Made by a program: the position numbers and the translations under genes. 64,000 nucleotides of DNA, taken from Albula goreensis. Taxonomy: Eukaryota; Chordata; Actinopteri; Albuliformes; Albulidae. Positions 24,801-36,959 of this stretch are shown piece after piece (position 1 is the stretch's first letter; every line of letters starts with the position of its first letter). Location: the NCBI GenBank assembly GCA_022829145.1, contig CM040746.1:26720832-26784831 (forward strand), given 5' to 3'. Below the pieces are notes generated by a model, which saw only the letters and a list, made by a program, of their open reading frames with translations, did no database searches and was not told the DNA's origin.

Positions 24801-25742
24801 ATGGGTGGGTTTTATACTGATGTTCAGTCTTGTTAAAGTAAGTCCTGAATTTTTTACTCTATATATACACATAAACATACAACATATTAGGCTGCATTTC
24901 AAGTTTAATGGAAGAAAATAATCATGTATTGTCAAAACCAGTATGTTTGAGCATACAGCTATGAGAAAACCTTGACGAAAGCTCTATGCCAAAACTGGGT
25001 AGATTTAACTATTAATTATTACTTTTTTCCATTCCAGTTGAAGCTGTAGTTTTCATTGTCAATTCAGAGTGAATCGCAGAAATGCTTCGGTGTATATTTT
25101 GTGTTGCCATTTTATTAACATTCTTTATGTGTGCTTGTATTTCATGGCCACATAACAGTGTGCATGTGTGTGAGATAGAGGGGAGAGAAAGTCATTAAGA
25201 GACACTGTACATGTGTCTGTATAAATGTGAGTCATGGTGTGTAGGTGGACTAAGTGTAGATAAGTGCTGATAGTGTGCACGCATTCATCAGTGTCAAGGA
25301 GGCAGAACACAGTATTCACAGCAGTAAAGCAGTATATGTTTTAACTGAATGTACCATGAAGCCTTTGCAACAAAAACAGCTGAGATTTTAACATTAATTG
25401 CTATTAACATCACAGTGAAATATATACAAATTAAGAAAGATAAAATAGTAGAACAGAGCATGGCGTGCAGTAAAATCTATGCATGATTGTTACGATAACA
25501 TTGAGGCATTTCAAGGACATTTGAATTATTGAAGTAACCACCTTCACCCTGCATAGCCATCCAATAACTGCATTTAACACAACAACAGTAGTTTTAATGG
25601 CTGTTCTCTCACTCTCTCCTGAACTTGGTTAATGGCAGTTAACATGCCAACATCACTTCTCAGCTCTTCACACCATCTATAATGATTAAAAATGGTGAAG
25701 AAAACCACAGATTGCAAGGATTCCGTTTATTATGCTCATACA
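21876..25742. other. Intergenic, gene-free
   Basis: This stretch has no supported gene. It is mostly AT-rich, with one GC-richer patch of about 0.6 kb at 23540-24130 containing the GTCGCC/GGCGAC repeat cluster listed separately. Open frames in that patch show no recognisable domain. Confidence 0.5.
23829..23863. repeat. Cluster of alternating GTCGCC/GGCGAC inverted repeats
   Basis: Within 35 bases the units alternate strand: GTCGCC (23829-23834), TGGCGAC (23835-23841), GTCGCCA (23845-23851) and TGGCGAC (23857-23863), with spacers of 0, 3 and 5 bases. Each neighbouring pair is a perfect small hairpin. Related GCGACA words lie nearby (around 23759 and 23812, and again after 23894). The origin is unknown; it may be the subterminal part of a DNA transposon. 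Confidence 0.6.
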
Positions 25743-26538
25743 CACTCTGGGGTATATAGGATAATGGACAAATTAGACAACATATTCTTTATTAAATAAT
25801 TGTTTATTAAATAATATGTTGTTGGGCCAACCACTGGCTTTAGAACAGTTTCAGGCCAATGAATGCTCTTACTCATGGCTTGAACTATTTCTTGTCGGTT
25901 TTTGGATCATTCTTATAGGAGGAAAGCCCTCAGTTTCACACTCTACTCTGTTATACTTCATAAAGTTTCAATGATGCTTAGATCTGGTGGCTGGAATAGT
26001 CATGGAACTTCATCCTCATGTTTATGAAACCTCTCTTGAATCCATTTACCTGTATGGAGGCATTACCTGCTTTGCATATGGTAACGTCTTAAGTTAGCTG
26101 TGTTTGCACAGTAGAGTACATCTCATTTCTTCCAGTGGCTTTATATTCCCTGGTCATAATCCTATCACATGGAGTAATAACTGGACACAATGACTCCCAT
26201 AAAATGGTTGCCTATGCTTTATCAGATCCATCACTGTATTTGACAGTTGAGGAAGAGACAGTGTTGGTTAAAGGCTTCTTCTGTCATTAACCAAACATAA
26301 GCTTTTCCATATTTAGGAAAAACAGTAAAAGATTACTCAAAACACCATAGTACTTTCCACTGCTCAGATATCCAGCTTATGTATTGTTTTGAATTAGCAT
26401 TTATTTATTTCCAACTGGAAGCCCGACCTTTGATACCAGCTTTGTAAAGCTTAAAACGTACATATTTGGAGGGACTAGGTAATGGAAGTGTAGCTGTAGT
26501 TCTGGGGTAATTTTTGAGACAAAAATTACCCCAGAACT
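25743..26538 (-). mobile_element. Decayed Tc1/mariner-like transposon remnant
   Basis: Read on the minus strand, several blocks resemble a Tc1-type transposase with frameshifts and stops. These include a PPDLSIIETLW-like block at about 25970-26005, the counterpart of the conserved PDLNPIENLW motif, and a KWIQERFHKHED-like block just before it. The probable element ends share TCTGGGGTA (25746-25754) in inverse orientation at 26527-26535. No intact frame remains. The family assignment comes from the transposase blocks; the end positions are less certain. Confidence 0.5.
26498..26538. repeat. Perfect 19-bp inverted repeat with 3-base loop
   Basis: Positions 26498-26516 and 26520-26538 are exact reverse complements around the loop AGA. 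It sits at one end of the Tc1-like remnant and shares TCTGGGGTA with the other end, so it may be a duplicated, flipped transposon terminus. Confidence 0.75.
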
Positions 26539-29500
26539 GTCAGTTTAGCAACTGTCTCATTAAGTATCTGTTTAGACTTAGACTACAGTTTTTTTGTCCT
26601 GATTCCATTTTTCCTTGTTTGGCACATGCCTTCATATAATTTGACACTATTCCCCCTGACTCATTAAATAATTTTTCCAGACACAACTGCAAATTGATCA
26701 CCAAATATTTGACCTCTTTCAAAATCCATTAATATCTTTCATGTTGTTTTGGAAACATATATGATTTTTTTATTTCTAAATTCCTTCTGTAGCGTAAACA
26801 TAATTATAATAAGAACTGTTCAGACTCATTTTTAATTGTGATTTAGTTACCTCAAGTCTATCTCCTGTATATAGAATTACATTGATATTATTGTATTGGT
26901 GTATAAAATAACATTTTTGTAAAGTATTCCAACAACTTAATTCATGCAGCTGCCTTTTCTGGTTTCAAAATCTAAAATTTCCTGTGCTGCTAGCTTACTC
27001 AATAATGACACCTCTCCCCCTCTCCCAGTTTCCCATTCCCTTTCATTGATTGCTACTGTAACACTCTTTTCTGTTGCCATGACAACACTATTTCCTGAAA
27101 ATGCCCTGCAATCATTGTGCATATCACTGTGCATCTGTGCTTTTTGTGGTTGCTTGGAAGTGTGGAATTTTATCACATTGAATGGTTGCATGGTAGTTTG
27201 CTTACAGGTAAACAGACATGCTCAGAGAAGATGTATATATTTAGGTATGTGTACATTTTCCTGAAGATGTCTGTACTTAGTTCTGTATATTCTAGTTCTG
27301 TACTTAGTTCTATATATTTTTAATATGGAATATTGTAATTCTATATTGGAAACCTCCATGCCTTGTTTTGAGTTTGTAGAGGAATTTTACTTATTTAATA
27401 ACTTGTGTTTTATCTTCCTCATCTTCCCAGTAATTTTCCTCCTTTCTTTTTGTCCCATTTCTCTATCCCATTACCTCTTCCTCTCATTCCATCTTTAAAT
27501 TTTTCCATGTCATCTCTCTTCTTTTCCCTCTCTGTTCTACCTGCCACTTTCAGCCTGCACAATTACCAGTCGCTCTCTCTCCCACCTCTGTGACTTAATG
27601 AACCGCCTAACGAGATAATTCCCTTTAATGAGTCTGGCACCTAACATGGCTGCCCCTCTTCTGCCTTCTCTGTGACTGGCAGCGCCAACTCCCCACACCC
27701 CTCCCCCCTCTGGTTTATTTCAAGACTGCTCTTTTGCTAGAGTGTATATAATCATAGGTTGCAGTTATCAAATCTAGGCCTTTAGCTACATGCAAATACA
27801 CGTTGTTGATAAAGGATATACACAGTAAAGTGAGACGATAAAGATGTGATGTGGATTGAATTGATGGGTGCTTAGTCACTCAGTGCCCCTCAGGCTCTAG
27901 CTGCGTGTCCACTGTCTGGAGAGAACATTCTCAACTCCCCCATCCTGTTTTCTCACAGCCCACTCAATGGTACATAATATAGCAGACCAAACTTTGAGTT
28001 TTATTGTTTTATTTATTAATTAGGCTGTAGATTTCAATATATATACCGGTATATATTATATGTATCAAAACTGTGATGTACCCATAGTACAGTGCGACTG
28101 AGCCAATGAAATAACATTTAAGACATCTGTATAAGAATTATGCCTCATTGGGTAGAGTTCTTAGCAATCGGATTTGTAGGCATTTTGTATGTCTTATCAC
28201 ACAATCTGTACCATACCATACTACATAGCATTACTGCATTTTCAAAAAATGTTGTTTTCCTTACTACAGTGCAGTTATTGTGTATATCTCTATTATTTTG
28301 TGAAATTCACTGCTTTTCTATTAGTCATCATTACCAAAGTTAATAACAGCAAATACTTTCTGCATCCTCAAAAATGCAGGAAAACATCACTTTGCCATGA
28401 GAATTTTCTTTGATACAAATTAATATTCTTTTTCTTATAATTCTTAATGAGTTAAGTTTCTTTTTCTTTGGAGCTATCCAGTTTGCAGTCCAGTCTGTGT
28501 GCTTCCACAGCCCTGGTCTGGGCCAACGGAGTTCTTGAAAATCAAACAAACAACAGCAAAGCAACCTTAAAGCTCTATAAAGTTTATGTACACCTTGTGC
28601 TGGCATTCTATAATAAATAATACTTTATTTAAAAAACAACTTCAAGGTTTTTTCCCTTTACATTTTCCCTTTAACTTGAAAGAATGCTGGCATTATTTCA
28701 CAAAAATAACTGAGTCAAGGTGTACTTAGCAGTGTTTATTTCAGGTGTAGTGTACGGAAACAGGTGAAAAACAGTCATACTTGGGTTTGTTTATAAGTAT
28801 TGTTACTCCCGACTCTTCCCACATGAATTTACCTCTATTAAAAAATCCACAAAATTAGAATTTTCATATCTAAGTTTATTCTTTAGGCAGGTGTATGCAA
28901 GAAAATTTGATGTGTTCATTCTGCGTGTTTGTTTGTGTGTCTGCTTGATGTTGTCTGATGTGTTTGTGATATATTTAAAACAATCCACAACATTTTAATT
29001 TGTTTTGAAACACATACATAATTTTGGGTTATGACTTTGAATCTTAATGACTCTTTTCCTGTTTTACAACTGTGACAGATGACACAATGATAAAATGTAT
29101 TTATTTAGTTATTTAATGGTCTTTTAAAGGTTATGCAGAGGTTTTTCCCCTTTGCTTTACTGGAGCTTGCTTCGAGTGAGTGGATATTTTCTTTGGTGAT
29201 GGATATTCTTCCTAAAAAATACACTAAAGAACATTTCAATGGTTGTACAAATCCAACATGAAAAAGATAGGTAAGAAGAAAGGTAAATGCACACGAATTC
29301 TCCTTTGGCTGTAGTATACCATCTGATATGTGGAGGGGGTGGGGGGTGGGGGGTGGGTGGTTATTTAGGAAACAACCTACAACTGTGAATAGAGAACGCT
29401 GACATCACAGAATAATTAAAATTCAGAATCAAACATATGCTGTGTAATCTGTTTATTAAGTCCCCATCACTTAGACATAAGTCATTAAGCCCCACAACAT

Positions 29501-29849
29501 GTTGTCTTCTTCTGTACAGCCTGCCATCTGAACATGGTATTTTCATCCAAATGTGCTCTAAGTTTATTTGCATTTTTTATTATTTCTCCAAAGGTTGTTT
29601 TTATTTGCATTCAGTCCGCCCTGTCTTCTCTTCTTCATGACTTTGGTGACTGGTGTATTGCACAATCACTGAATGTGTGGGATTCAGGTAAATGTTCATT
29701 TTGTTTCTTGTTCTTTGCATTTGAATGCAAATTTAACATCAGTAACTATATCTGTAAGGCTGCCCTGAGTTAGATTCTTCTAAAGTCCCTTTTGGTGTGC
29801 CACTGTTGTGTGCACTGACTATAAGAATGGGTATGTGTGTATCAGCATG

Positions 29850-29876
29850 CATATATATATATATATATATATATAT
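29850..29876. repeat. (AT)n microsatellite
   Basis: An uninterrupted run of AT dinucleotides. Confidence 0.9.
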
Positions 29877-30672
29877 GCTATAGTATGTGTCAAGGTCTGT
29901 GTGCATCAGAAAACATTTCACACTTCTGATGACACCATTTTTGAAAATGTTTAACACTGCTCTGCACACACGTTTTATGTATTGAGCCTGTTTAATTTAT
30001 TTTCTCAATTAGATCATATACGTCATGTTTCTGATGGTATTTGTAGGCATGTAAAATCACAGCATTGTCCTCTGTCCATTTATGACAGTGCAGAAAAGCA
30101 TGTTTGTTCATAGAGTGTCATGGCCTCCTTTCTCTCCAGTTCACTGCAGTCATTGCTGGAGTGCACTTTATATGCAGTGCTTTAGCTGTGCATGCCACTC
30201 AATAGCCATTTCTGCATTTAATTCACCATCTATGAAGCATATGGCTGGTGTGAAATGAGTCCTCACTGCAATGATTTAGTATGACTAACAGGTGGCAAAT
30301 TATCATGCATTATATCATTCCTTATATGAAACATCTTTGGTGAGATGGAGCAGATGTGTGAAAATTTCAAGTAATCTATTCAAATCTATTCAATCATAGA
30401 TCTCGTATTTAATGAATGCAGTGCCTGTGATCACCACTTTTTCCAATTGAGACCACAGTATGCTATCTTTTACATTGAAGTTAGCCAAAAGAGAGATGCA
30501 GTCTACCAAACTACATGCATGTGTTGTACTGCCATTTTTGGGGCAGACCATACATTTTTCAAAAAAAAAAAAACTTGTATCACGGGTCTAGGGACTACAA
30601 CACTGAGACATATTGATTCGTTTAATAATCTCAAGATGAGGCAATAGTTAAAGAATGCCATTTCAGAAAATG

Positions 30673-30703
<31 letters not shown>

Positions 30704-30720
30704 TGTGTGTGTGTGTGTGT
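30673..30720. repeat. (TG)n microsatellite
   Basis: TG dinucleotides with a single TA interruption. Confidence 0.9.
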
Positions 30721-31037
30721 CAGTCTTTTACTTCTGGCAGAAATGTATCAATTTTAACCAGTTTCCATGGTAACACCTCCATGTAGCGATGGAGAGTGAG
30801 AAAGTAAGGGAGGGGAGTCAAAAGGAGTAGAGCGTTTGAGAGAGGAGAGTGTGGGGACAGTTCGAGGAGGGGGTAGAAAGCAAAAGAGAGTGAGAGGAGG
30901 AAAGAGAAAAGAGGAGGATGCGGGGGTAATCAGTCCTGTATAGTATGTAGAGTTATGGAAAGCTAAAGGAGGGGTTAGTAGAAAGGAAGGCAAAATGTAT
31001 TTGTCCACACACTAGTATCCATGCCTCTTCTCTCTAT

Positions 31038-31039
<2 letters not shown>

Positions 31040-31130
<91 letters not shown>
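31040..31130. repeat. (TG)n microsatellite, about 45 units
   Basis: A pure run of TG dinucleotides of about 90 bp, among the longest in the window. Confidence 0.95.
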
Positions 31131-31131
<1 letters not shown>

Positions 31132-34100
31132 ATACTAGTGTCTGTTTCTGATCCGTGTGTGTGCTTTCCCATGAAAAAACAGATATGGTTTATATTGTTC
31201 TTGTAAATATGCTCCTATACTGATTTTTTCAGTTTTCAATTTTGATGGCAATGCTTTAATTGCTGAAAACAATGATGGGATTTTAATTTGATCTGGTTTC
31301 TAAGAGAATAAGTACTACATGAAGAGGAAGCTGACACCATTCAGTTACCATGGTGACCATGGACAATTAATACCAGTCTGTGTTATGGTGTGTCTACCTT
31401 TCCATTTCTCTCTTTCTGTCTCACTCTCTACCTCTCTATACCTCTCTCATCCCCCATCTTTTCTGCATGAGCCAGTCTTACTGCACTGTCCTCTTTTATA
31501 TCACATTTTCCTATCTCCCTCAGTCCCTAACGTATGGGCCAACATTCTCTGCCCATCTGTCTCTTCCTGTCTTCCCCATTTCTTAATCTGTGTTTATTAG
31601 TGTTTCAGTTAGTGTTTTTCTGTTACTTTTCTCCCTAAACCATGACTGTACCCCCCCACCCCCACATTCCCTTTCTCTACTCACCTTCGTCTTTCTCCCT
31701 CCTCCCCTTCGCGCACACTATCATTAGTGTTCAGTCTCTCAATCTCTCGACACCCACCCCTCACCCTCCCATTGGGATAATGGATTGTATTTATTTAAAT
31801 AAGTATGTGTATCACTCCTACCCTTCTTTCCCTTTCAACTGCTGTGCACCACGTTGCTCTCCCTCTCTGTCTAAAACTGCTGCAGCTCAGTTATGAAATG
31901 CCCTCACAAAGCACCAGATTGCCACAACATTATTATAAATAAGACATCATAAAACATCACTCTTTTTCAGTCTCTCTCAGTCACTGCTTCAACCATAGCT
32001 GATGGCAGTCTTGTTCTCCATTGATTCTGTTTTTTTAATTGATGTAATTGTTGCACATTGATTTAGAAAAGAAAGCCCCTAACAGTATGTTAACTTTCAC
32101 TTTTTTCTTTCCCAAATACATACTGACATAACACACCCATATTACAATATTTGTCACATATTTGGCTGTTTTATTAGAATATGAAGGCCTATGTAGAATA
32201 GCATTCTTTAATATATTATATCACATTCTATTAGACTGCAATTATCCTCCAGTTCAAGTACAAACTAGTGTGATAACAATACTGGGAGCATACATTGGTG
32301 TATGTGATATAAAAGACAATTACAAATAGTTATTTTTCGCTTGAAATATATAGTTTTTTGTCAATTTGCATTGTAATTTAGCAAAGTAACATAAAATGAT
32401 GCCTTTCCCCTGCCTCTGTTCCTCTCCCCCACCTTCCCCCTTATTGTGCTTTGAAGATTGTCCTTGATTGGTTCCTGTTGATTGGAGGAATGAAGGGTCA
32501 GAGGTGAAGAGTCAGGGTTAAATTGCAGACAAACTATCATACACAGCTGTGTCATAACAAGAACAGTGAAACATTTTGTTTGGCAGTAAAATGGCAGCCC
32601 AGTTAGATTGACACATTTGTAAAAAGTTACCACGGTTTCCCTTATTTGTACTGGAGGAAAACCAGCTTTGCTGGCCCAATTTAGCACTTCTTTCTTCCTC
32701 CCAATTCAGCTACAGGTTTTCACACAGTGTACAGTCAGCCTGACACAACCCAATGAGGGGTGATTAAATCAAAGCTCAGAAGGGATGGCCCTTCACTTTT
32801 TCCTGTAGAATCCCATTATCAAGATAATTATTATAATTATTACACTTTTAAAGGTGATTTGTGTGCAACATGTATACATGAATAAGGTAACAGATAAACA
32901 AACTTTAAGAAACTTAAGTAACAGCTCATCACCAGTAAACATTTCTTAAGCAATTTTATAATAAATTGTACCTTTATAAATAAAATATATCCAGTTGATT
33001 ATGATCACAAAAAGATGCAAAAAGTTTTGGTCTGATCAACAAATATGTACACAGCGATTTTTGTCCAAAGAAATAAAAACACTCTGCCTTAGATATTATC
33101 CATAAGGTTAAGGCCAAATTGCCCTCTACTTTGATTTAATCCCCCTGCTAAATCAAATCACTGGATATCTATGTACATGTGAACAGACTTGAGAACACAT
33201 GAAATTAAAACAGAGGTAACTTTCAACATGGCAGGGATATCCTCTTTTCTTTCTACTTCAGTTGTATTCTGTAAACAGTTGACTCTTAAATTGTTGAAGA
33301 CAAACACACCCTTCTTCCAAATTATTGATGCAGTGTGACCTATTTGTGTATGCCTCCATTCATAGCTCAGCTAAGGTTATTTTAGCCATTGCTGTCTGTT
33401 GTTCATGTACATGCCCTGCATGTCCCCATCACAGTATGCCTGAACTCGTGTTTCCAGCATGTGAGTAACAAATTCTCGTAACATTGCTTAGTGAAGGTAT
33501 TATGAGGAGCAACCTGGCCGTCATAAATGCTCCTACATTCTTTTTTTCAGCCTTTATCCAGTGGCTCCCCCACATAAGCAAACATTCCAAGGCTGTGTTT
33601 ACATTCTTGAAGCTGTGACCAGAAATTTGACCACTGATGCTGAAGCCATTCATAGAATTGGTACTGTAGTACCTCATTGTCCATTTAGGATTGGACCCAC
33701 TATCACAACCCAGAGCAGGTAGAAAAGCATTTTTCCCCAAAGTGCTAATGGAGATTGCTGGAGGCAGGGTCCTTATAAGAGAGTTCAGTATGTTGGCCCA
33801 CCATACCATTATTGGAAATGCATGTCTCTTTTGATGTCTGTAACCCCACATACAGTGCGCTCTTACTATTTCCACATGTATGTCATTGAATACATATGCC
33901 CTGTGTATCACACAGTTCCCATAATTGTAGAGTTCCGGTTACAAGTCTTGAGGTTCGCATTCAAAGCACTGGTCTTCAGTGATTTGATTTTGTTGAGTAG
34001 ATATTTATGTAACAGCTTAAATGTTTGTTCATGTCTTTACAAAAATCTAGATGATTGACTATAATATAAATATTCATTTAATTTTGTTGTATTAGTTGCT

Positions 34101-35268
34101 TTATATGGAAACTTCAATGTGTATAATCTCTACATCAAGTACAGATACCAATGTAGTCTACCATTTTAAATAATACTATTATACATGTCTGCTAAGGGCA
34201 CCTGTGCTATTCTAATATTACAGGACACTGATAATTTTTATGGTATATTCACAAATTGTTGTGTTAAGTGTTCTGGTGATGAGAAAGTGATTTTAACTGG
34301 CAGAGCTCCTGTGTTGTGCTATTTAATGACCTGATTTTATTGTGTTTTTGATTATCGGAGTGTTTTGTTTGGTACAGAGGCCCAAAAATGTATATCAGAA
34401 GGCAGTTCCACCCATGAATATGTTCACAACACCTCATTTTCTCATCCCTGTATAAATTTAGTGTACCAAACTGAAATCCAGCATGCGTTTCATAGGTCTC
34501 CTTATGGTGTTCTCTTGTAGTCTCATCCAGATGCATGGCCAATACATTCAAGTCGGTACTTAAAAAGAGTTCGGTTGGAATGCAAACTGTAGACCTTCAG
34601 AGATAGCAGTTGTAGGCACTCCAGATCCATTTTCATGATTATACCTGCTGACATACTGTAATGTCTACAGCAAAGTCCCATGCCAAGCAGTGGTATGGCC
34701 ATGTTTCTGCAAACTGTACAGGTTACAGCAGGTATGTGGAAAGATCATTTCTGGAAGTCTTTACTTTGTGAAGCTTCTTTCTGCCTCCCAACCAATAAAG
34801 AGGGGGCTACCTCCACAGGTGATTGGCCGCTTATACCCTGAATTGTTAAAATTTTTCCACCTAGCAAGGGGAAAATAAATCAGCCTCATTGGACAGAAAT
34901 GCTTTTCTAATGTTTTTCCACCACTATGGTTAATGTTGTTGAAATTGTGATTGAGTTTTGTATACAGCTCAGACTCCAATTTCATCTTTTCACTTCATCC
35001 TCAAATGCTGTTGTCTCTCCCCTCCCCACCTTTTCTGTCCAATATTTTTGATTTCTTCAGTGGCAGTGTCTATGAGCTTGGTAGTGCTCTGTTCCTCTTT
35101 GCTTCCATGTCCCTCAGCAAATTTTTTCCCCAACATGTCCTTATATGAATTCCCAGAAATGTGATGGGAGCAGTTTTGGGTGTCCTGCAGTGGAATGATG
35201 GGAGATGAGGATGAGGAGGGAGTCACATTCCTCTCCTTTTCTTTTGCCGTCTTCTTGTCTGCATCTGT

Positions 35269-35835
35269 TTAGAAGCTCACCAACGTGTAGACCATACTGA
35301 AAGATGCCAAGCACAGACATAGGGGCAGGGTGAGAGAAAGAACAGTCAATGAGAATGTAAAGTCTGTAATGTGAAGTATAGAGTAGGCTTTGCTTCTTCT
35401 CTGGTTCTAGCGAGGCCACTAGGCGTTACTTGTGATGAAACTAGCAAAAAATTAAACAAACCATTCTGGTTTGACTTGCACAGAAGTGACATTTCTCTGC
35501 CATGGTCCAGCTTATTACATTAATATGATAATAAGGATGATTCCTTTTCTTTGCCACCTCAAGCATCCTCACTTGTTTGTGACAGTCTGTTCACTCTTCT
35601 GCCTATCCATCAACACCTACATGAAGAATAATAGAAGAGTTACCCCTCAAGCATTATTCCTACTCCAGTGAAACCGCACACTGTATTTCAAATGTACTTT
35701 TCATAACTTCATGTTGGATTAAGGGAATGGGGATTGGGGGGTGAGGGTGGGGCATGGTGCATGGTGCATGTGCTTGCATATGTAAGCATGTGCAAAGGGT
35801 GCACACATTTACATACAATAATATAAACTGATAGA

Positions 35836-35927
<92 letters not shown>

Positions 35928-36926
35928 TAGATAGATTCTTAATCTTAATCACAGGACCGTTTTGGGTTGGAGCTGTAGCTCACCTGTACAGATAATAGAA
36001 GAAAGAGAGCAAGTAGAAGCCCAGTTTGCACCAGGATTCTTTTTGGCAGTAGCTAAGGATGTCCGCATTCATAATGCTGACTGGATCATACATCACCTCT
36101 GAACCATCGGCAGGTCGGTGAAAATATCTGAGCGAGAAACAATGAAAAAAATCCTGAGTAGTAAGGGATAGAGAGCAGAGGTGTGATAGTGAAGTCAGCC
36201 ATCTTAGTAGGATGTAGGGCATGGAAGTTTTTAGAAGTTTAGGTCCTGTATTTACGACCATTATATAAAACCTATTTCAGTGACAAAGGAGAAGCTGAGG
36301 TTTTTTGATTTTATCATAGTTAAATATGCTATACTGCCTTTGTCTCACAGTTATCCACAATTACATAGACTCATTAAATTAAAAATATAGATAAATATAA
36401 ATACATTTTGGTTATAATTATTGCTGCTGTAATGTTGGAATTTATGTTTCATTGTCTGCCCAGTTAATGGATGTTAATAATTAGAAATCAATAGTCATCA
36501 AAAAGATCCACCCTTCTTTTGAAAAAAAAAAAAAAAAAAAAAAAAAAACTGAATCTGAGAAAGAAATGAATGCACAACCATCACAATCATGAATATCTTC
36601 CCCAAAGTCAATGCACGCTGACGATAGCTAAAGCTGATAGCCTTGTATGGAAACATTTATAAAGGGTGGTGATCAATGTAGGCTATATTCAGCTGAACAC
36701 CTCCACAGGTGAACATCATCAATGTGGTTTGATTGTTGATTCGGGTTAAAATGAAGACTAAAAGAGAAGCATTCAGTACCTCCACAGGTGGTAAAAAAGC
36801 AGGGGAATGTTGAGCCCCAGGGTGACCCACTCTGCAGCACACATGAACATCAGGCAGAACAGCCCATGGATGCAGTACTCTGGGACCACCAGCTGGGGGC
36901 AGTACAAGTCCTGAGTTACTGTATTG

Positions 36927-36959
<33 letters not shown>

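Larger units (their letters stand above)
26539..35268. other. Intergenic, gene-free, microsatellite-rich
   Basis: No gene was supported in this 8.7-kb stretch. It contains pyrimidine-rich tracts (27405-27595, 31380-31760), the microsatellites listed separately, and an unrecognised minus-strand open frame of 160 codons (33429-33911). Part of the right end (from about 34336, where a minus-strand AATAAA lies) may be cnih2 3' UTR. Confidence 0.5.

Noticed and set aside
25779..25822. Imperfect AT-rich inverted repeat
   Set aside because: It is low complexity and lies inside the Tc1-like relic; it is not convincing as a separate structure.
28032..28056. Palindrome ATATATACCGGTATATAT
   Set aside because: A short palindrome within TA-rich DNA is expected by chance and has no associated feature.
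30975..31206. Open frames of repeated Val-Cys or Thr-His
   Set aside because: Pure translation of a (TG)n microsatellite. The same applies to frames over other CA/TG/CT runs (39897-40293, 44053-44409).
35830..35936. Possible CRISPR-like regular repeat
   Set aside because: It is a simple tetranucleotide tract in a vertebrate intron, with no spacers.
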